Source: JAVBLK01 sp031553565
GTDB taxonomy: Bacteria; Bacillota; Clostridia; Christensenellales; DUVY01
Assembly (NCBI GenBank): GCA_031553565.1
Contig: JAVBLK010000012.1
Coordinates: 1-59,385, forward strand
DNA length: 59,385 bases
Reading direction: 5' to 3'
The notes beneath the pieces were generated by a model. The model was not told the origin of the DNA. It was given only the letters and a program-made list of their open reading frames with translations, and searched no databases. Every line of letters starts with the position of its first letter. Position 1 is the first letter of the stretch. Below, piece by piece: positions 34,542 through 42,906 of the stretch. The translations under genes were made by a program, and so were the position numbers.

Positions 34542-35741
34542 CTATTTTATTTCCTCATCCAGCTTACTGAACAGCGCGGCAATGGCTTCGGGCGAGTATT
34601 CCTTATCCTGATACGGGGTAGTCTTCGTCTTTGCCGCCTGCGACACCGGCGGCGTATCCAGCTTGCTTAAATATGTCTTTATATCCGGCACGGCAAAGAG
34701 TCCTTTCTCTAACAGCTTTAACACCAGCTCGTTCAGCTTTTCCAAACGCTTGATGCTGTGTTTAAAGCAATAGTCCGCAAGAAAGCAGAGCGCTTCCTCG
34801 GCATAGCCCTTATTGAACCAGTCCAAAACGTAGGTCTCGACCAGGTAGTCCAGCCGCTCGTAATACAGCCCCAGCCGCTTTGTGACGTCGCGGGCGATCG
34901 AGTACAGCCTTTCTTTGTGGTTGATAAAGGCGTCCATTTCAGCCGCGGTCATATTCCGCGTCTCGTAGAATTTCATTAAGAGGCCGTCCAGCCGTTCGAT
35001 CCCGCCGCGCCCCTTGATGCTCTTTGCCGCAAAAAGTACCGCGTTTAAATCGAAGCCCAATTCCTTGGTCCATTTATGGTACAGGTCGCGGTCGAACGAA
35101 TCGATCTGTTTCTTACTTTTCAGCGCCTTTAATACCTGGATAAGGCCGCTGTCGGAAAGCGAATATTCCTCTAATTTATCCAGTACGTCGTCACGCGTCC
35201 TGACGCCGTCCGCCGCCCAGTTGCGCGCCACGGTCAGGACATAGGCGTAGCTGTCCTTTTTGTGCTCGGCGCAGTACCCCGCGATCATCAGCATCGCGTC
35301 GGGAGTTATGCCGGTCACTTCCATAACGTTAAAATACTCGTTGTACTCGTTGGGGGTGATCTGCCGCCCCTTTACGATAGATTGCAGATCCATACAGAAG
35401 CCGTCGTATTTGCCGGGCTTGATCTTTTTCAGGTACGCCATGCCGCTTACCACCGGCAGGTATGTAATTTCCAGAGGGTTTGCGCATACGACCCGCACAA
35501 GGCCGTTCTCCTGTAAAAACCTGAAGCTGTTCTCGATATCGAATAATTCCAGCCCAAGCGCCCGCGCCATATCCTCGGCAGCGTTCTCGCGGGAGTCGGG
35601 GCGGCTGCAAAGGTACAGCCCGTAAAGGTATATTTTGGTATGCAGGGGATGGAAGGTAGGCAGATACTCGCTGATGAAGACATTGTCCACCGGCGTATGC
35701 GAGGAAGCGTTGAAACCTTCGGAAAATTTGATAAAAGCCAT
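34542..35741 (-). CDS. DnaD-like replication initiation protein
   Basis: 399 aa. The N-terminal 100 residues look like the winged-helix DnaD start (F-I-S-E-Y-L-P..H..I-Y-L-Y-G-L). A second helical domain around 115-215 and another at about 300-360 (A-L-C-F-L-A-D-Y-C-F) resemble DnaB_2/DnaD C-terminal modules, giving two copies. The last 40 residues are Lys/Thr-rich and probably flexible. DnaD proteins remodel origin DNA and recruit the helicase loader, which is encoded just downstream. Ribosome-binding site AGGAA is present 13 nt upstream. Confidence 0.8.
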   Translation of the reverse strand: MAFIKFSEGFNASSHTPVDNVFISEYLPTFHPLHTKIYLYGLYLCSRPDSRENAAEDMARALGLELFDIENSFRFLQENGLVRVVCANPLEITYLPVVSGMAYLKKIKPGKYDGFCMDLQSIVKGRQITPNEYNEYFNVMEVTGITPDAMLMIAGYCAEHKKDSYAYVLTVARNWAADGVRTRDDVLDKLEEYSLSDSGLIQVLKALKSKKQIDSFDRDLYHKWTKELGFDLNAVLFAAKSIKGRGGIERLDGLLMKFYETRNMTAAEMDAFINHKERLYSIARDVTKRLGLYYERLDYLVETYVLDWFNKGYAEEALCFLADYCFKHSIKRLEKLNELVLKLLEKGLFAVPDIKTYLSKLDTPPVSQAAKTKTTPYQDKEYSPEAIAALFSKLDEEIK

Positions 35742-36226
35742 AATTATATTGCCGTTCCTGCGTTTTCCCCAAAAATCGGAACTGTCTGCCCGGGGCCTCT
35801 ATAATAACATACGCGAGTGTTTTTTTCAACCCTTCGTTACCCCAAAAAGGCGTTCCGCCGCGGTAAAAGTGAAAGGCGCGCCTGAGCCGCGCAGCAGCGC
35901 ACGGCGGTATAAAAACAGCTGTAAAAATTAATAATAACTGTGTGCAGGTGATAAAAAACCCGCGGCGTTGCCGCCGTTGCCGCATGCTGTCGTGCGCAGG
36001 AGAGGGATATCGTTTTCCAAACAGCACGGTAATATATCCGTCACCGCCGTCGGTCTTATACGGACAAAGCAAGTTTATTACGCGACGAATATCGGTTATT
36101 AGAAATAAAGGCGAGCAGTTTATACCGTTATATACCAATAGATGCCGGAGATGAGCTGGTTTCAAAGTTTGTTTACTATATATTCCGCGCCTGCCGTAAA
36201 TGTTCGTGAATCGGCATAAAAACGTA
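35742..36226. other. Divergent intergenic region
   Basis: About 500 nt between the divergent DnaD-like gene and the P-type ATPase. No supported gene, riboswitch or family repeat was recognised. AT-content rises on the right towards the ATPase promoter. Confidence 0.4.
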
Positions 36227-36256
36227 TTGTACAATTATAAATTTATGTGGTATAAT
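36227..36256 (+). promoter_or_regulatory. Extended -10 promoter of Ca2+-type ATPase
   Basis: TTGTAC (36227-36232), 18 nt, TGG-TATAAT (-10 at 36251-36256 with a TGn extension). The start codon at 36269 lies 12 nt after the -10 box, leaving a leader of about 6 nt. Confidence 0.65.
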
Positions 36257-36268
36257 AAGCAACATATA

Positions 36269-39013
36269 ATGGATAAACCTGACAAACCTCCTTCAGAACC
36301 TGCGTGTTATACGCAAGGTATTGACAAAGTTTTAAGTCTTTTGGAAACCGACCGCGACGGGCTCTCTGACGCGGAAAGTTTAAAACGCCTCCAGAAATAC
36401 GGGAAAAACGAGCTCGGACAGCGCAAGCGCCGTTCCTTTTTTGCTATGCTTTTCGCGCAGCTTAAGGATGCGATGGTGCTGATACTTATCGCCGCCATTA
36501 TCGTCAGCCTGTGCTTTTCGGAATTCGTGCAGGCGGGGGTCATCGCGCTGATCGTCATAATAGACGCCGCGATCGGCATCATACAGGAGCGGAAAGCCGA
36601 GTCTTCACTCGAGGCTTTAAGAAAAATGTCCGCGCCTACGGCCAGGGCGATGCGGCAGGGTGAGGAGAGCATTATCCCCGCATCCGATATCGTCGTCGGC
36701 GACATAGTTTTTTTGGATGACGGCCAGCTCGTGCCCGCCGATATCCGCCTGACCGAATCCAGCAACCTCCACGTGCAGCAGGCGTCCCTTACGGGGGAGT
36801 CGGTGCCCTGTGAAAAGGACGCGGACGATATCGTATCTATCGGCTGCCCGCTTGCCGACAGGAGCAACATGGTCTACGCCTCGTCGCTTGTAACCTACGG
36901 GCGCGGCGTGGGCGTGGTGACGGCGACCGGTATGGACACCGAGGTCGGTAAGGTCGCCGGGATGCTGCAGAACCAGGATGATCTGGACACGCCGCTTAAA
37001 AGGAAGCTGGAGAAAGTCGGCAAGACGCTGTCTATCGCCGGCCTTGTCATATGCGCCGTTATTTTCGGCGTAGGCGCGCTTTACGGCCGCGAATTTCTGC
37101 CGCTTTTAATGACGGCGATCGCTTTGGCTATATCGATCATACCGGAGGGGCTGCCGGCGACCGCCACGATCGTTTTGGCGTTGGGCGTGCAGAGGATGGC
37201 CAAGCGCAACGCGATCATAAGGAAGCTGCCCGCGGTCGAGACCTTAGGCGGCACCAGCGTCATTGCCTGCGACAAGACGGGGACGCTGACCCAGAATAAA
37301 ATGACCGTAACGCATATCGCGGTTTACGGCGACATACAGGACGGCAAGGCCTGCCGCATCAAGAAGGCAATGGAGGAGAAGCGCGAGTATTTTGAGGCCA
37401 TACGCTGCGGCGCGCTCTGTAATAACGCCGCGCTTGACCCCGACCGCCCCGGCGAGATCCTGGGCGACCCGACCGAGGGCGCGCTTATCCTGCTTGCCGA
37501 ACGCTTCGGCGAGGATCAGGAGGAAATGGAGGATACCTACGCGCGCCTGTTCGAGCAGCCGTTCGACAGCGACAGGAAGCGTATGACCACCGTACATAAG
37601 ATACGCGGCGTCATAACCGCGTACACCAAGGGCGCCGTGGACGAGCTTTTGCCCATATGCACAAAAATCAGGACGGGGCGCGGCGAAAGGGATATCACAG
37701 AGGACGATATCGAAAAGATCAGGGAGCTTCAGGAAGACATGTCCGGCGACGCGTTAAGGCTGCTCGGCCTTGCAAAGCGTTCACTTGACGAGGTACCGAA
37801 AGAGGATGACGAGAACGTCGAATACGACCTGACCTTTATCGGTATAGTCGGTATGATCGACCCCCCGCGCGAGGAGGTAAAGGAAGCGGTAAAAACCTGT
37901 TTTGACGCGGGCATCCGCACCGTAATGATAACGGGCGACCACAAGCAGACCGCTATTGCGATCGCAAAGGACTTAGGCATCTGGAAAAAAGGCAGCACGT
38001 CCTTTACCGGGCCGGAGATCGAGCTTATGTCAAATGACGAGCTGGATCTTATCGCGAAGACGACCTCCGTGTACGCAAGGGTAAGTCCGGAGGATAAGCT
38101 GAGGATCATACACTCGCTGAAAAGAACGGGCGAGGTGACGGCAATGACGGGCGACGGCGTGAACGACGCACCCGCGCTTAAGGCCGCCGACATAGGCATC
38201 GCGATGGGCGTATCGGGCACCGACGTGGCCAAGGACGCCTCCGACATGATCCTTACCGACGACAATTTTACCACGATAGTCGCCGCCGTAAAGGAAGGGC
38301 GCAGGGTCTACCGCAATATACAGAAGGTCATACAGTTCCTGCTTTCGGGCAATATAGCCGAAATAATCACGCTGTTCATCGCGACGTTGTTCAACTGGCC
38401 GGCGCCGATCCTCGCCATACATATCCTTTGGATAAACCTTGCGACCGACACGCTGCCCGCGCTGGCGTTGGGGCTGGACCCGGCCGAGCCGGACGTAATG
38501 AAAAAAATGCCGCTCCGCACAAATTCGCTTTTCGAGAGATCCTTGGTATTGAGGGTGCTTGTACACGGCGCGCTGATGGCCGGGATCACTCTTGCAGCAT
38601 TCGGCATCGGACTTTCGATGACAGACGACCTTTTGACCGCGCAGACGATGGCTTTTGCGGTGCTTGCATTTCAACAGCTTGTGCATTCCTTCAACCAAAG
38701 GAGTGATAAGCGCAGCGCGTTTGCGCCCGTAAAGGAGAAAAATCCCTATTTGTGGGGCGCAATAGCGATATCGGCGGCGCTGATGCTGCTGCTGATGTTC
38801 GTCCCGCCGGTCCGCGGCCTTTTCAAGCTGACGGGATTAGACGGCATACAATGGCTGATAGTACTGGGGTTCGCGTTTGTGCCGCTGCTTGCGGTCGAGG
38901 CATGGAAGCTGTTCAAGTTTGTGTTCTTTCAGTTCTTCACCGTAAGAAAACGCGGGGAAGAGGACGGCGCGTCCGTTGCCAGGCTGCCGAAAAGGACCAA
39001 AGGCAAAAAATAA
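36269..39013 (+). CDS. Ca2+-type P-type cation ATPase
   Basis: 914 aa from ATG at 36269; an upstream ATG at 36200 lies inside the promoter and is rejected. P2-type ATPase with T175-G-E-S, P292-E-G-L-P-A-T in helix 4, D335-K-T-G-T-L-T phosphorylation site, T-G-D-G-V-N-D-A-P hinge and N-L-A-T-D-T-L-P-A-L-A-L-G in helix 6. This pattern fits SERCA/PMR1-like calcium exporters such as LMCA1. Ten membrane helices are expected. The C-terminal tail is Lys/Arg-rich. No ribosome-binding site is visible; the message should be almost leaderless. Its TAA stop is the first triplet of a MITE-like element. Confidence 0.9.
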   Translation: MDKPDKPPSEPACYTQGIDKVLSLLETDRDGLSDAESLKRLQKYGKNELGQRKRRSFFAMLFAQLKDAMVLILIAAIIVSLCFSEFVQAGVIALIVIIDAAIGIIQERKAESSLEALRKMSAPTARAMRQGEESIIPASDIVVGDIVFLDDGQLVPADIRLTESSNLHVQQASLTGESVPCEKDADDIVSIGCPLADRSNMVYASSLVTYGRGVGVVTATGMDTEVGKVAGMLQNQDDLDTPLKRKLEKVGKTLSIAGLVICAVIFGVGALYGREFLPLLMTAIALAISIIPEGLPATATIVLALGVQRMAKRNAIIRKLPAVETLGGTSVIACDKTGTLTQNKMTVTHIAVYGDIQDGKACRIKKAMEEKREYFEAIRCGALCNNAALDPDRPGEILGDPTEGALILLAERFGEDQEEMEDTYARLFEQPFDSDRKRMTTVHKIRGVITAYTKGAVDELLPICTKIRTGRGERDITEDDIEKIRELQEDMSGDALRLLGLAKRSLDEVPKEDDENVEYDLTFIGIVGMIDPPREEVKEAVKTCFDAGIRTVMITGDHKQTAIAIAKDLGIWKKGSTSFTGPEIELMSNDELDLIAKTTSVYARVSPEDKLRIIHSLKRTGEVTAMTGDGVNDAPALKAADIGIAMGVSGTDVAKDASDMILTDDNFTTIVAAVKEGRRVYRNIQKVIQFLLSGNIAEIITLFIATLFNWPAPILAIHILWINLATDTLPALALGLDPAEPDVMKKMPLRTNSLFERSLVLRVLVHGALMAGITLAAFGIGLSMTDDLLTAQTMAFAVLAFQQLVHSFNQRSDKRSAFAPVKEKNPYLWGAIAISAALMLLLMFVPPVRGLFKLTGLDGIQWLIVLGFAFVPLLAVEAWKLFKFVFFQFFTVRKRGEEDGASVARLPKRTKGKK

Positions 39014-39135
39014 AGAAAGCAATGAATAAATACTCGAGCTGATTTCGGACAGATTTTTGATACAGATTCTAAATTGCCGCCGCGGGCAATGCCGGGGCAT
39101 TGACAAGGCGGGAATTTAGAAGCTAAAGCAAAAAG
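39011..39135 (+). repeat. MITE-like element, GC-rich hairpin subtype
   Basis: Inverted near-copy of 477-589. Left terminus TAAAGAAAGCAATGAATAAA overlaps the ATPase stop codon; central hairpin CAATGCC-GG-GGCATTG at 39087-39102. The right end is not clear and the copy may be truncated. The following 39136-39280 holds nothing recognisable. Confidence 0.7.
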
Positions 39136-39282
39136 TTGCCCGTCGCCCTGCAAAATAATCCGCGGGGGGCAGACCGTTTTCATGTTTTTACAATCAGGGC
39201 AGGGAAATGATGAACAAAAAAGCTCCCGTGCGAATAAAATATAGTACGGCCATGCGAGGCCTTCATCTTTCCCCCTCTTGAT

Positions 39283-39317
39283 AAAATCCCCCTTACATAA
39301 ATACAAAGGGGGATTTT
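39283..39317 (+). promoter_or_regulatory. Hairpin sequestering the ribosome-binding site
   Basis: AAAATCCCCC (39283-39292) pairs perfectly over 10 bp with GGGGGATTTT (39308-39317). The GGGGGA strand is also the Shine-Dalgarno of the small gene at 39321, 8 nt from its ATG. The structure would hide the ribosome-binding site. A second C-run at 39271-39275 could offer an alternative partner. A terminator reading is possible but less complete. Confidence 0.5.
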
Positions 39318-39320
39318 GTT

Positions 39321-39524
39321 ATGTTTCCGATGATTTACGGCGGTTACGGCGGTTACGGCGGATACGGTTGCGGATACGGTTGCGGTTACGGGTGCGGCGG
39401 CCTCGGCTGGCTGCTTTTGGGCGCCGCTCTGTCCTGCCGCAGCGGCCCCGGCTGGGGCTGCGGGCGCGGCTGCGGCCCGTGCGACGGGAGGACTTATTAC
39501 AGGGGCTGCGGCGGCTGGTGGTAA
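39321..39524 (+). CDS. Small Gly/Tyr/Cys-rich peptide
   Basis: 67 aa. G-G-Y repeats lead into G-C-G-Y-G-C repeats, a short hydrophobic L-G-W-L-L-L-G-A-A-L patch, then Cys/Gly/Arg-rich residues and a C-terminal W-W. Cys count is high (nine), with no family I can name. Composition is similar to small spore-coat or structural peptides. ATG is preceded by GGGGGA at 8 nt, within a hairpin. Because low-complexity sequence can give chance frames, reality of the gene rests on the ribosome-binding site and the periodic repeat. Confidence 0.55.
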   Translation: MFPMIYGGYGGYGGYGCGYGCGYGCGGLGWLLLGAALSCRSGPGWGCGRGCGPCDGRTYYRGCGGWW

Positions 39525-39591
39525 ACATTCCATAGTGACAGGGATGGTAAATCCACTCCTTAGTGTAATACTAATCCGCGTTTTTAAATTG

Positions 39592-39749
39592 GTAAACGCT
39601 GATTAAATGAGATAAATTTTTAGCAAGTATTTTTCAGACAGAAAACTGCTTGTTTTCGAAGGCAATACCAGAGGTATTGACAAGAAAAGAAGACTTTTTA
39701 TGGCGAAAAAGACGCGGCACAAAATTCTATCGAATTAATCAGCGGTTAC
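39592..39749 (+). repeat. MITE-like element, 158 bp
   Basis: Termini GTAAACGCTGATTAA and TTAATCAGCGGTTAC are inverted repeats with one mismatch. Central hairpin CAATACC-AGA-GGTATTG (39663-39679). The body, including GCAAGTATTT, GGCGAAAAAGACGC and TCTATCGAATTAATC, matches the copy at 55864-56021. Confidence 0.85.
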
Positions 39750-39893
39750 TTAGTAAAACGCCGAAGTCTTTTTGGTCTAAAATCCCCGTAAACCCTTGTC
39801 AATAGGCTCTGCTATTGCCTGCGGTTTTACGGAAATTTTATCCCTGAAATACCTTTCGTCGTTTTTGGTAATTCAAAACGCTACTTAGTGTAA
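39750..39893. repeat. Possible divergent MITE-like element
   Basis: Abuts the previous element and has its own central hairpin CAATAG-GCTCTG-CTATTG (39800-39817). Termini are weak. The block 39569-39883, covering both elements, is flanked by the 10-bp direct repeat CTTAGTGTAA (39559-39568 and 39884-39893), which could be a target duplication. Confidence 0.45.
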
Positions 39894-39900
39894 ACATTGT

Positions 39901-39929
39901 TTGCATACCCGCACCTTATATGTTATAAT
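39901..39929 (+). promoter_or_regulatory. Promoter of riboswitch-controlled ATPase
   Basis: TTGCAT (39901-39906), 17 nt, TATAAT (39924-39929). Transcription would start near 39936, just upstream of the riboswitch. Confidence 0.7.
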
Positions 39930-39940
39930 CTATTCATAGA

Positions 39941-40092
39941 TACTCAAGGGGAGTAGCTGGCCGCGCGTCCAGGTGCGGCGCGTTTGGCCGTCAGGACGTA
40001 AAGCCGAAAGGCTTTTCCGGCATACGCTTAAATTGCAAGACCTTGGCTTATACTATACGTATGCGTGTAGAATAAGCCGGGGCCTTTTTTTT
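39941..40092 (+). promoter_or_regulatory. yybP-ykoY (Mn2+) riboswitch with terminator
   Basis: CAAGGGGAGTAGC (39945-39957), the CGTCAGGACG and AGCCGAAAGGC segments, and GCAAGACCTTGG (40035-40046) are the conserved parts of the yybP-ykoY motif, which senses Mn2+. P1 forms from CAAGG (39945-39949) and CCTTG (40041-40045). The same CCTTG strand also begins a long stem, CCTTGGCTTAT with ATAAGCCGGGG (to 40082), followed by eight T residues (40085-40092). Metal binding would keep P1 and prevent the terminator, giving Mn2+-dependent expression of the downstream ATPase. Confidence 0.88.
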
Positions 40093-40136
40093 CTGCGGGC
40101 ATTTTTCTTTAAAAAATTGCTGGAGGGAGACAGAAA

Positions 40137-42746
40137 TTGGAGTTTTACAACAGAGACGTCGAAGATGCGCTTAACGAGTTACATACGACGGCACAGGGAT
40201 TGAGCCAAAACGAAGCGGAGGCGCGGCTGGCGCGGGACGGGCGGAACGTCTTGCAGGCTGAAAAGAAGGCGCCGTTTATCGTAAAGTTTTTGCGCCAGTT
40301 TAAGGACGCGATGACGCTGATACTTATCGCCGCCGCCGTTATATCGGGCGTTTTCGGCGAGCTCGCGGATATGATCATTATTGCCGCGATCGTGCTGCTC
40401 AACGCGATTTTGGGAGTAACGCAGGAGGCCAAGGCCGAGAAGGCAGTCGAGGCACTGCAGAAACTGTCGCAGCAGCGCAGCAGGGTGCGGCGGCAGGGGC
40501 AGGTCATGAATATCGACTCTGCCGGGATCGTGACGGGCGACATAGTACTTTTGGACGCCGGCGACAGCGTGCCCTGCGACATGCGGCTTATCGAGTGCCG
40601 CAGCCTTAAGATCGAGGAAGCCGCGCTTACGGGGGAGTCGGTGCCGTCCGATAAAAATACTGACGCGCTCGGCGGCGGTACGGCCGGCGTGGGCGACCGG
40701 AGCAATATGGCGTTTATGGGGACGTCGGTATCCAACGGGCGCGGGATAGGCGTCGCGACGGGCACGGGGATGAACACCGAGGTCGGCAGGATAGCGCATA
40801 TTTTGAACACGACGAAAACGACGGCGACTCCGCTGCAAAAGCAGATAAATAAGATCGGTAAGATGCTGAGTGTCGCTATCCTTGTGATATGCGTGGTGAT
40901 GTTCGGCGTCAACTGTTTGCGGCACGGGGTGGCGGCGGCAAACCTGCTGGAGTATTTCATGGGCTCGGTCAGCTTGGCCGTGGCGGCCATACCGGAGGGC
41001 TTAAGCGTTGTCATTACCCTGGTCATGGCGATGGGCGTGACCAAATTAAGCAGGAAGAACGCAATAATAAGGAAGATGCCCGCGATAGAGACATTGGGCG
41101 GCACGGGCGTGATCTGCAGCGACAAGACCGGAACTTTGACGCAGAACAGAATGACGGTCATGCGCACTTTTACTTTAGGAGGCGCGGCGGACGAGGAGCA
41201 GCTTATAAAGACCGCGGTGCTGGCAAACGATACAAAGGTTTCGGAGGCGGGCGCGCTGATAGGCGATACGACCGAGACCGCCCTTGTCGCATATGCTATA
41301 AAAAATGACCGCGGCTACGATAATATACTTTCCGGAAACGTCAGAGAGGACGAGGTGCCGTTCGACTCGGTCAGAAAGCTGATGAGCACGCTGAATAAGG
41401 GCGCGGACGGGCAATTGACCGTACATACTAAGGGCGCGCCGGACGAGCTTTTACAACGCTGTTCATTTGCGTATAAGGCAGGGAAAGCCGTGCCTATGAC
41501 CGACGAGATAAGAAACGCTATCCTTAAGGAAAATAAGGCGATGGCGGAAGGCGCGCTGAGGGTGCTGGGCTTTGCGTCAAAACCTCATCCGGGCGGCGGC
41601 GGAAGCCTTACCGAAAAGGACGAGGCCGGCTTGACTTTCCTGGGGCTTATGGGAATGATCGATCCCGTGCGCCCCGAGGTCAAGGCCGCGGTCGAAAAAT
41701 GCTTTAAGGCGGGCGTTACCCCTGTTATGATAACCGGCGACCACCTTATAACCGCGGTTGCGATCGGACGCGAGCTGGGGATCATAAAGGACGGCGAGCT
41801 GGCGGTAACCGGCAAGGAGCTGGACGCGATGCCGGACGCCGAATACGAAAAGAAGATCGGTAAAATCAAGGTCTATGCGCGCGTCAGCCCCGAGAACAAG
41901 GTCAGGATAGTAAGGGCGTGGCAAAAGCGCGGCCAGATCTCGGCAATGACGGGCGACGGCGTCAATGATGCGCCCGCGCTGAAAGCCGCAGACATAGGCG
42001 TGGGGATGGGCATCACGGGGACCGACGTCACAAAAAACGTAGCGGATATAGTCCTCGCCGACGATAATTTCGCAACGATAGTCGTCGCGGTCGAGGAAGG
42101 GCGCAAGATTTACGACAATATAAAGAAGGCGGTACAGTTCCTGCTGTCCTCCAACGTATGCGAGGTTTTGACGCTCTTTGTCGCGGCGGTCATCGGCTTC
42201 ACCATACTTACGCCCGTACAGATACTCTGGGTCAACCTGGTGACAGATACGGTACCGGCACTTGGGTTAGGGCAGGAAAAGGCCGAAAAAAATATAATGT
42301 CCAGGCCGCCGCGCGACCCGAAAAAGAGCATATTTTCGGACGGGCTGGGGCTCAGGATAGGCTATCAGAGCGTGCTGATGGCAGGGCTGGTTCTGGCGGC
42401 GTACTTTATCGGCGCAAGCATCAGCGAGGCGGCGGGGCGCACGATGGCGTTTGCCGTACTGTCGCTGACGCAGATAGCGCACTCGTTCAATCTGCGGCAT
42501 CAAAACGACTCGATTTTCGATAGAGAGCTGTTCAAGAATAAAACGCTGACCTTCGGCGCGCTTATCGTGACCGTGCTGACTTTCGCGCTGGTCTTTATCC
42601 CGTGGGTCAACAGCACGGTATTCAAGCTTGTTCCGCTAAGCCTTACCTGCTGCGCCGCGGTACTGGGGCTTGCCGTCGCCATCATACCGCTGGAGGAGCT
42701 GGCAAAAGCAATAAGGCGTACGGCCGCAAGCCGCCGCAGGGCGTAA
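40137..42746 (+). CDS. P-type cation ATPase, probably Mn2+ exporter
   Basis: 869 aa. TTG start with GGAGGGAG (40122-40129) upstream. P2-type features: T-G-E-S, D329-K-T-G-T-L-T, T-G-D-G-V-N-D-A-P, and helix 6 N-L-V-T-D-T-V-P-A-L-G-L-G. Helix 4 reads P286-E-G-L-S-V-V, with Ser where Ca2+ pumps have Pro, a change at the ion-binding loop. Control by a yybP-ykoY riboswitch makes manganese efflux the likely role; sequence alone cannot separate Mn2+ from Ca2+. The ATPase encoded at 36269 is a paralogue with the standard P-E-G-L-P. Confidence 0.9.
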   Translation: MEFYNRDVEDALNELHTTAQGLSQNEAEARLARDGRNVLQAEKKAPFIVKFLRQFKDAMTLILIAAAVISGVFGELADMIIIAAIVLLNAILGVTQEAKAEKAVEALQKLSQQRSRVRRQGQVMNIDSAGIVTGDIVLLDAGDSVPCDMRLIECRSLKIEEAALTGESVPSDKNTDALGGGTAGVGDRSNMAFMGTSVSNGRGIGVATGTGMNTEVGRIAHILNTTKTTATPLQKQINKIGKMLSVAILVICVVMFGVNCLRHGVAAANLLEYFMGSVSLAVAAIPEGLSVVITLVMAMGVTKLSRKNAIIRKMPAIETLGGTGVICSDKTGTLTQNRMTVMRTFTLGGAADEEQLIKTAVLANDTKVSEAGALIGDTTETALVAYAIKNDRGYDNILSGNVREDEVPFDSVRKLMSTLNKGADGQLTVHTKGAPDELLQRCSFAYKAGKAVPMTDEIRNAILKENKAMAEGALRVLGFASKPHPGGGGSLTEKDEAGLTFLGLMGMIDPVRPEVKAAVEKCFKAGVTPVMITGDHLITAVAIGRELGIIKDGELAVTGKELDAMPDAEYEKKIGKIKVYARVSPENKVRIVRAWQKRGQISAMTGDGVNDAPALKAADIGVGMGITGTDVTKNVADIVLADDNFATIVVAVEEGRKIYDNIKKAVQFLLSSNVCEVLTLFVAAVIGFTILTPVQILWVNLVTDTVPALGLGQEKAEKNIMSRPPRDPKKSIFSDGLGLRIGYQSVLMAGLVLAAYFIGASISEAAGRTMAFAVLSLTQIAHSFNLRHQNDSIFDRELFKNKTLTFGALIVTVLTFALVFIPWVNSTVFKLVPLSLTCCAAVLGLAVAIIPLEELAKAIRRTAASRRRA

Positions 42747-42789
42747 AACTTTTACCATAGTAACCGCACGGAAATTCTTACTTTAACGC

Positions 42790-42818
42790 GGCCGCCGCCG
42801 ATATCGCGGCGGCCTTTC
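42790..42818 (+). terminator. Terminator of ATPase gene
   Basis: GGCCGCCGC (42790-42798) and GCGGCGGCC (42806-42814) form a 9-bp perfect stem followed by TTTCGCGTTGTT. It lies about 45 nt after the stop codon. Confidence 0.75.
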
Positions 42819-42824
42819 GCGTTG

Positions 42825-42854
42825 TTGCCTATGGCCTCAAAAATATGGTATAAT
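42825..42854 (+). promoter_or_regulatory. Promoter of aconitase gene
   Basis: TTGCCT (42825-42830), 18 nt, TGG-TATAAT (-10 at 42849-42854 with TGn extension), about 50 nt before the start codon. Confidence 0.6.
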
Positions 42855-42906
42855 CAACCGAATCAACCTATCAGAGCAACGGCAAAGCAAAAAAAGGATA
42901 CTTAAA

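Noticed and set aside
39180..39533. 117-residue Ala/Pro-rich frame on the - strand
   Set aside because: It is the complement of the Gly/Tyr/Cys-rich gene and the repeat region, with no ribosome-binding site.
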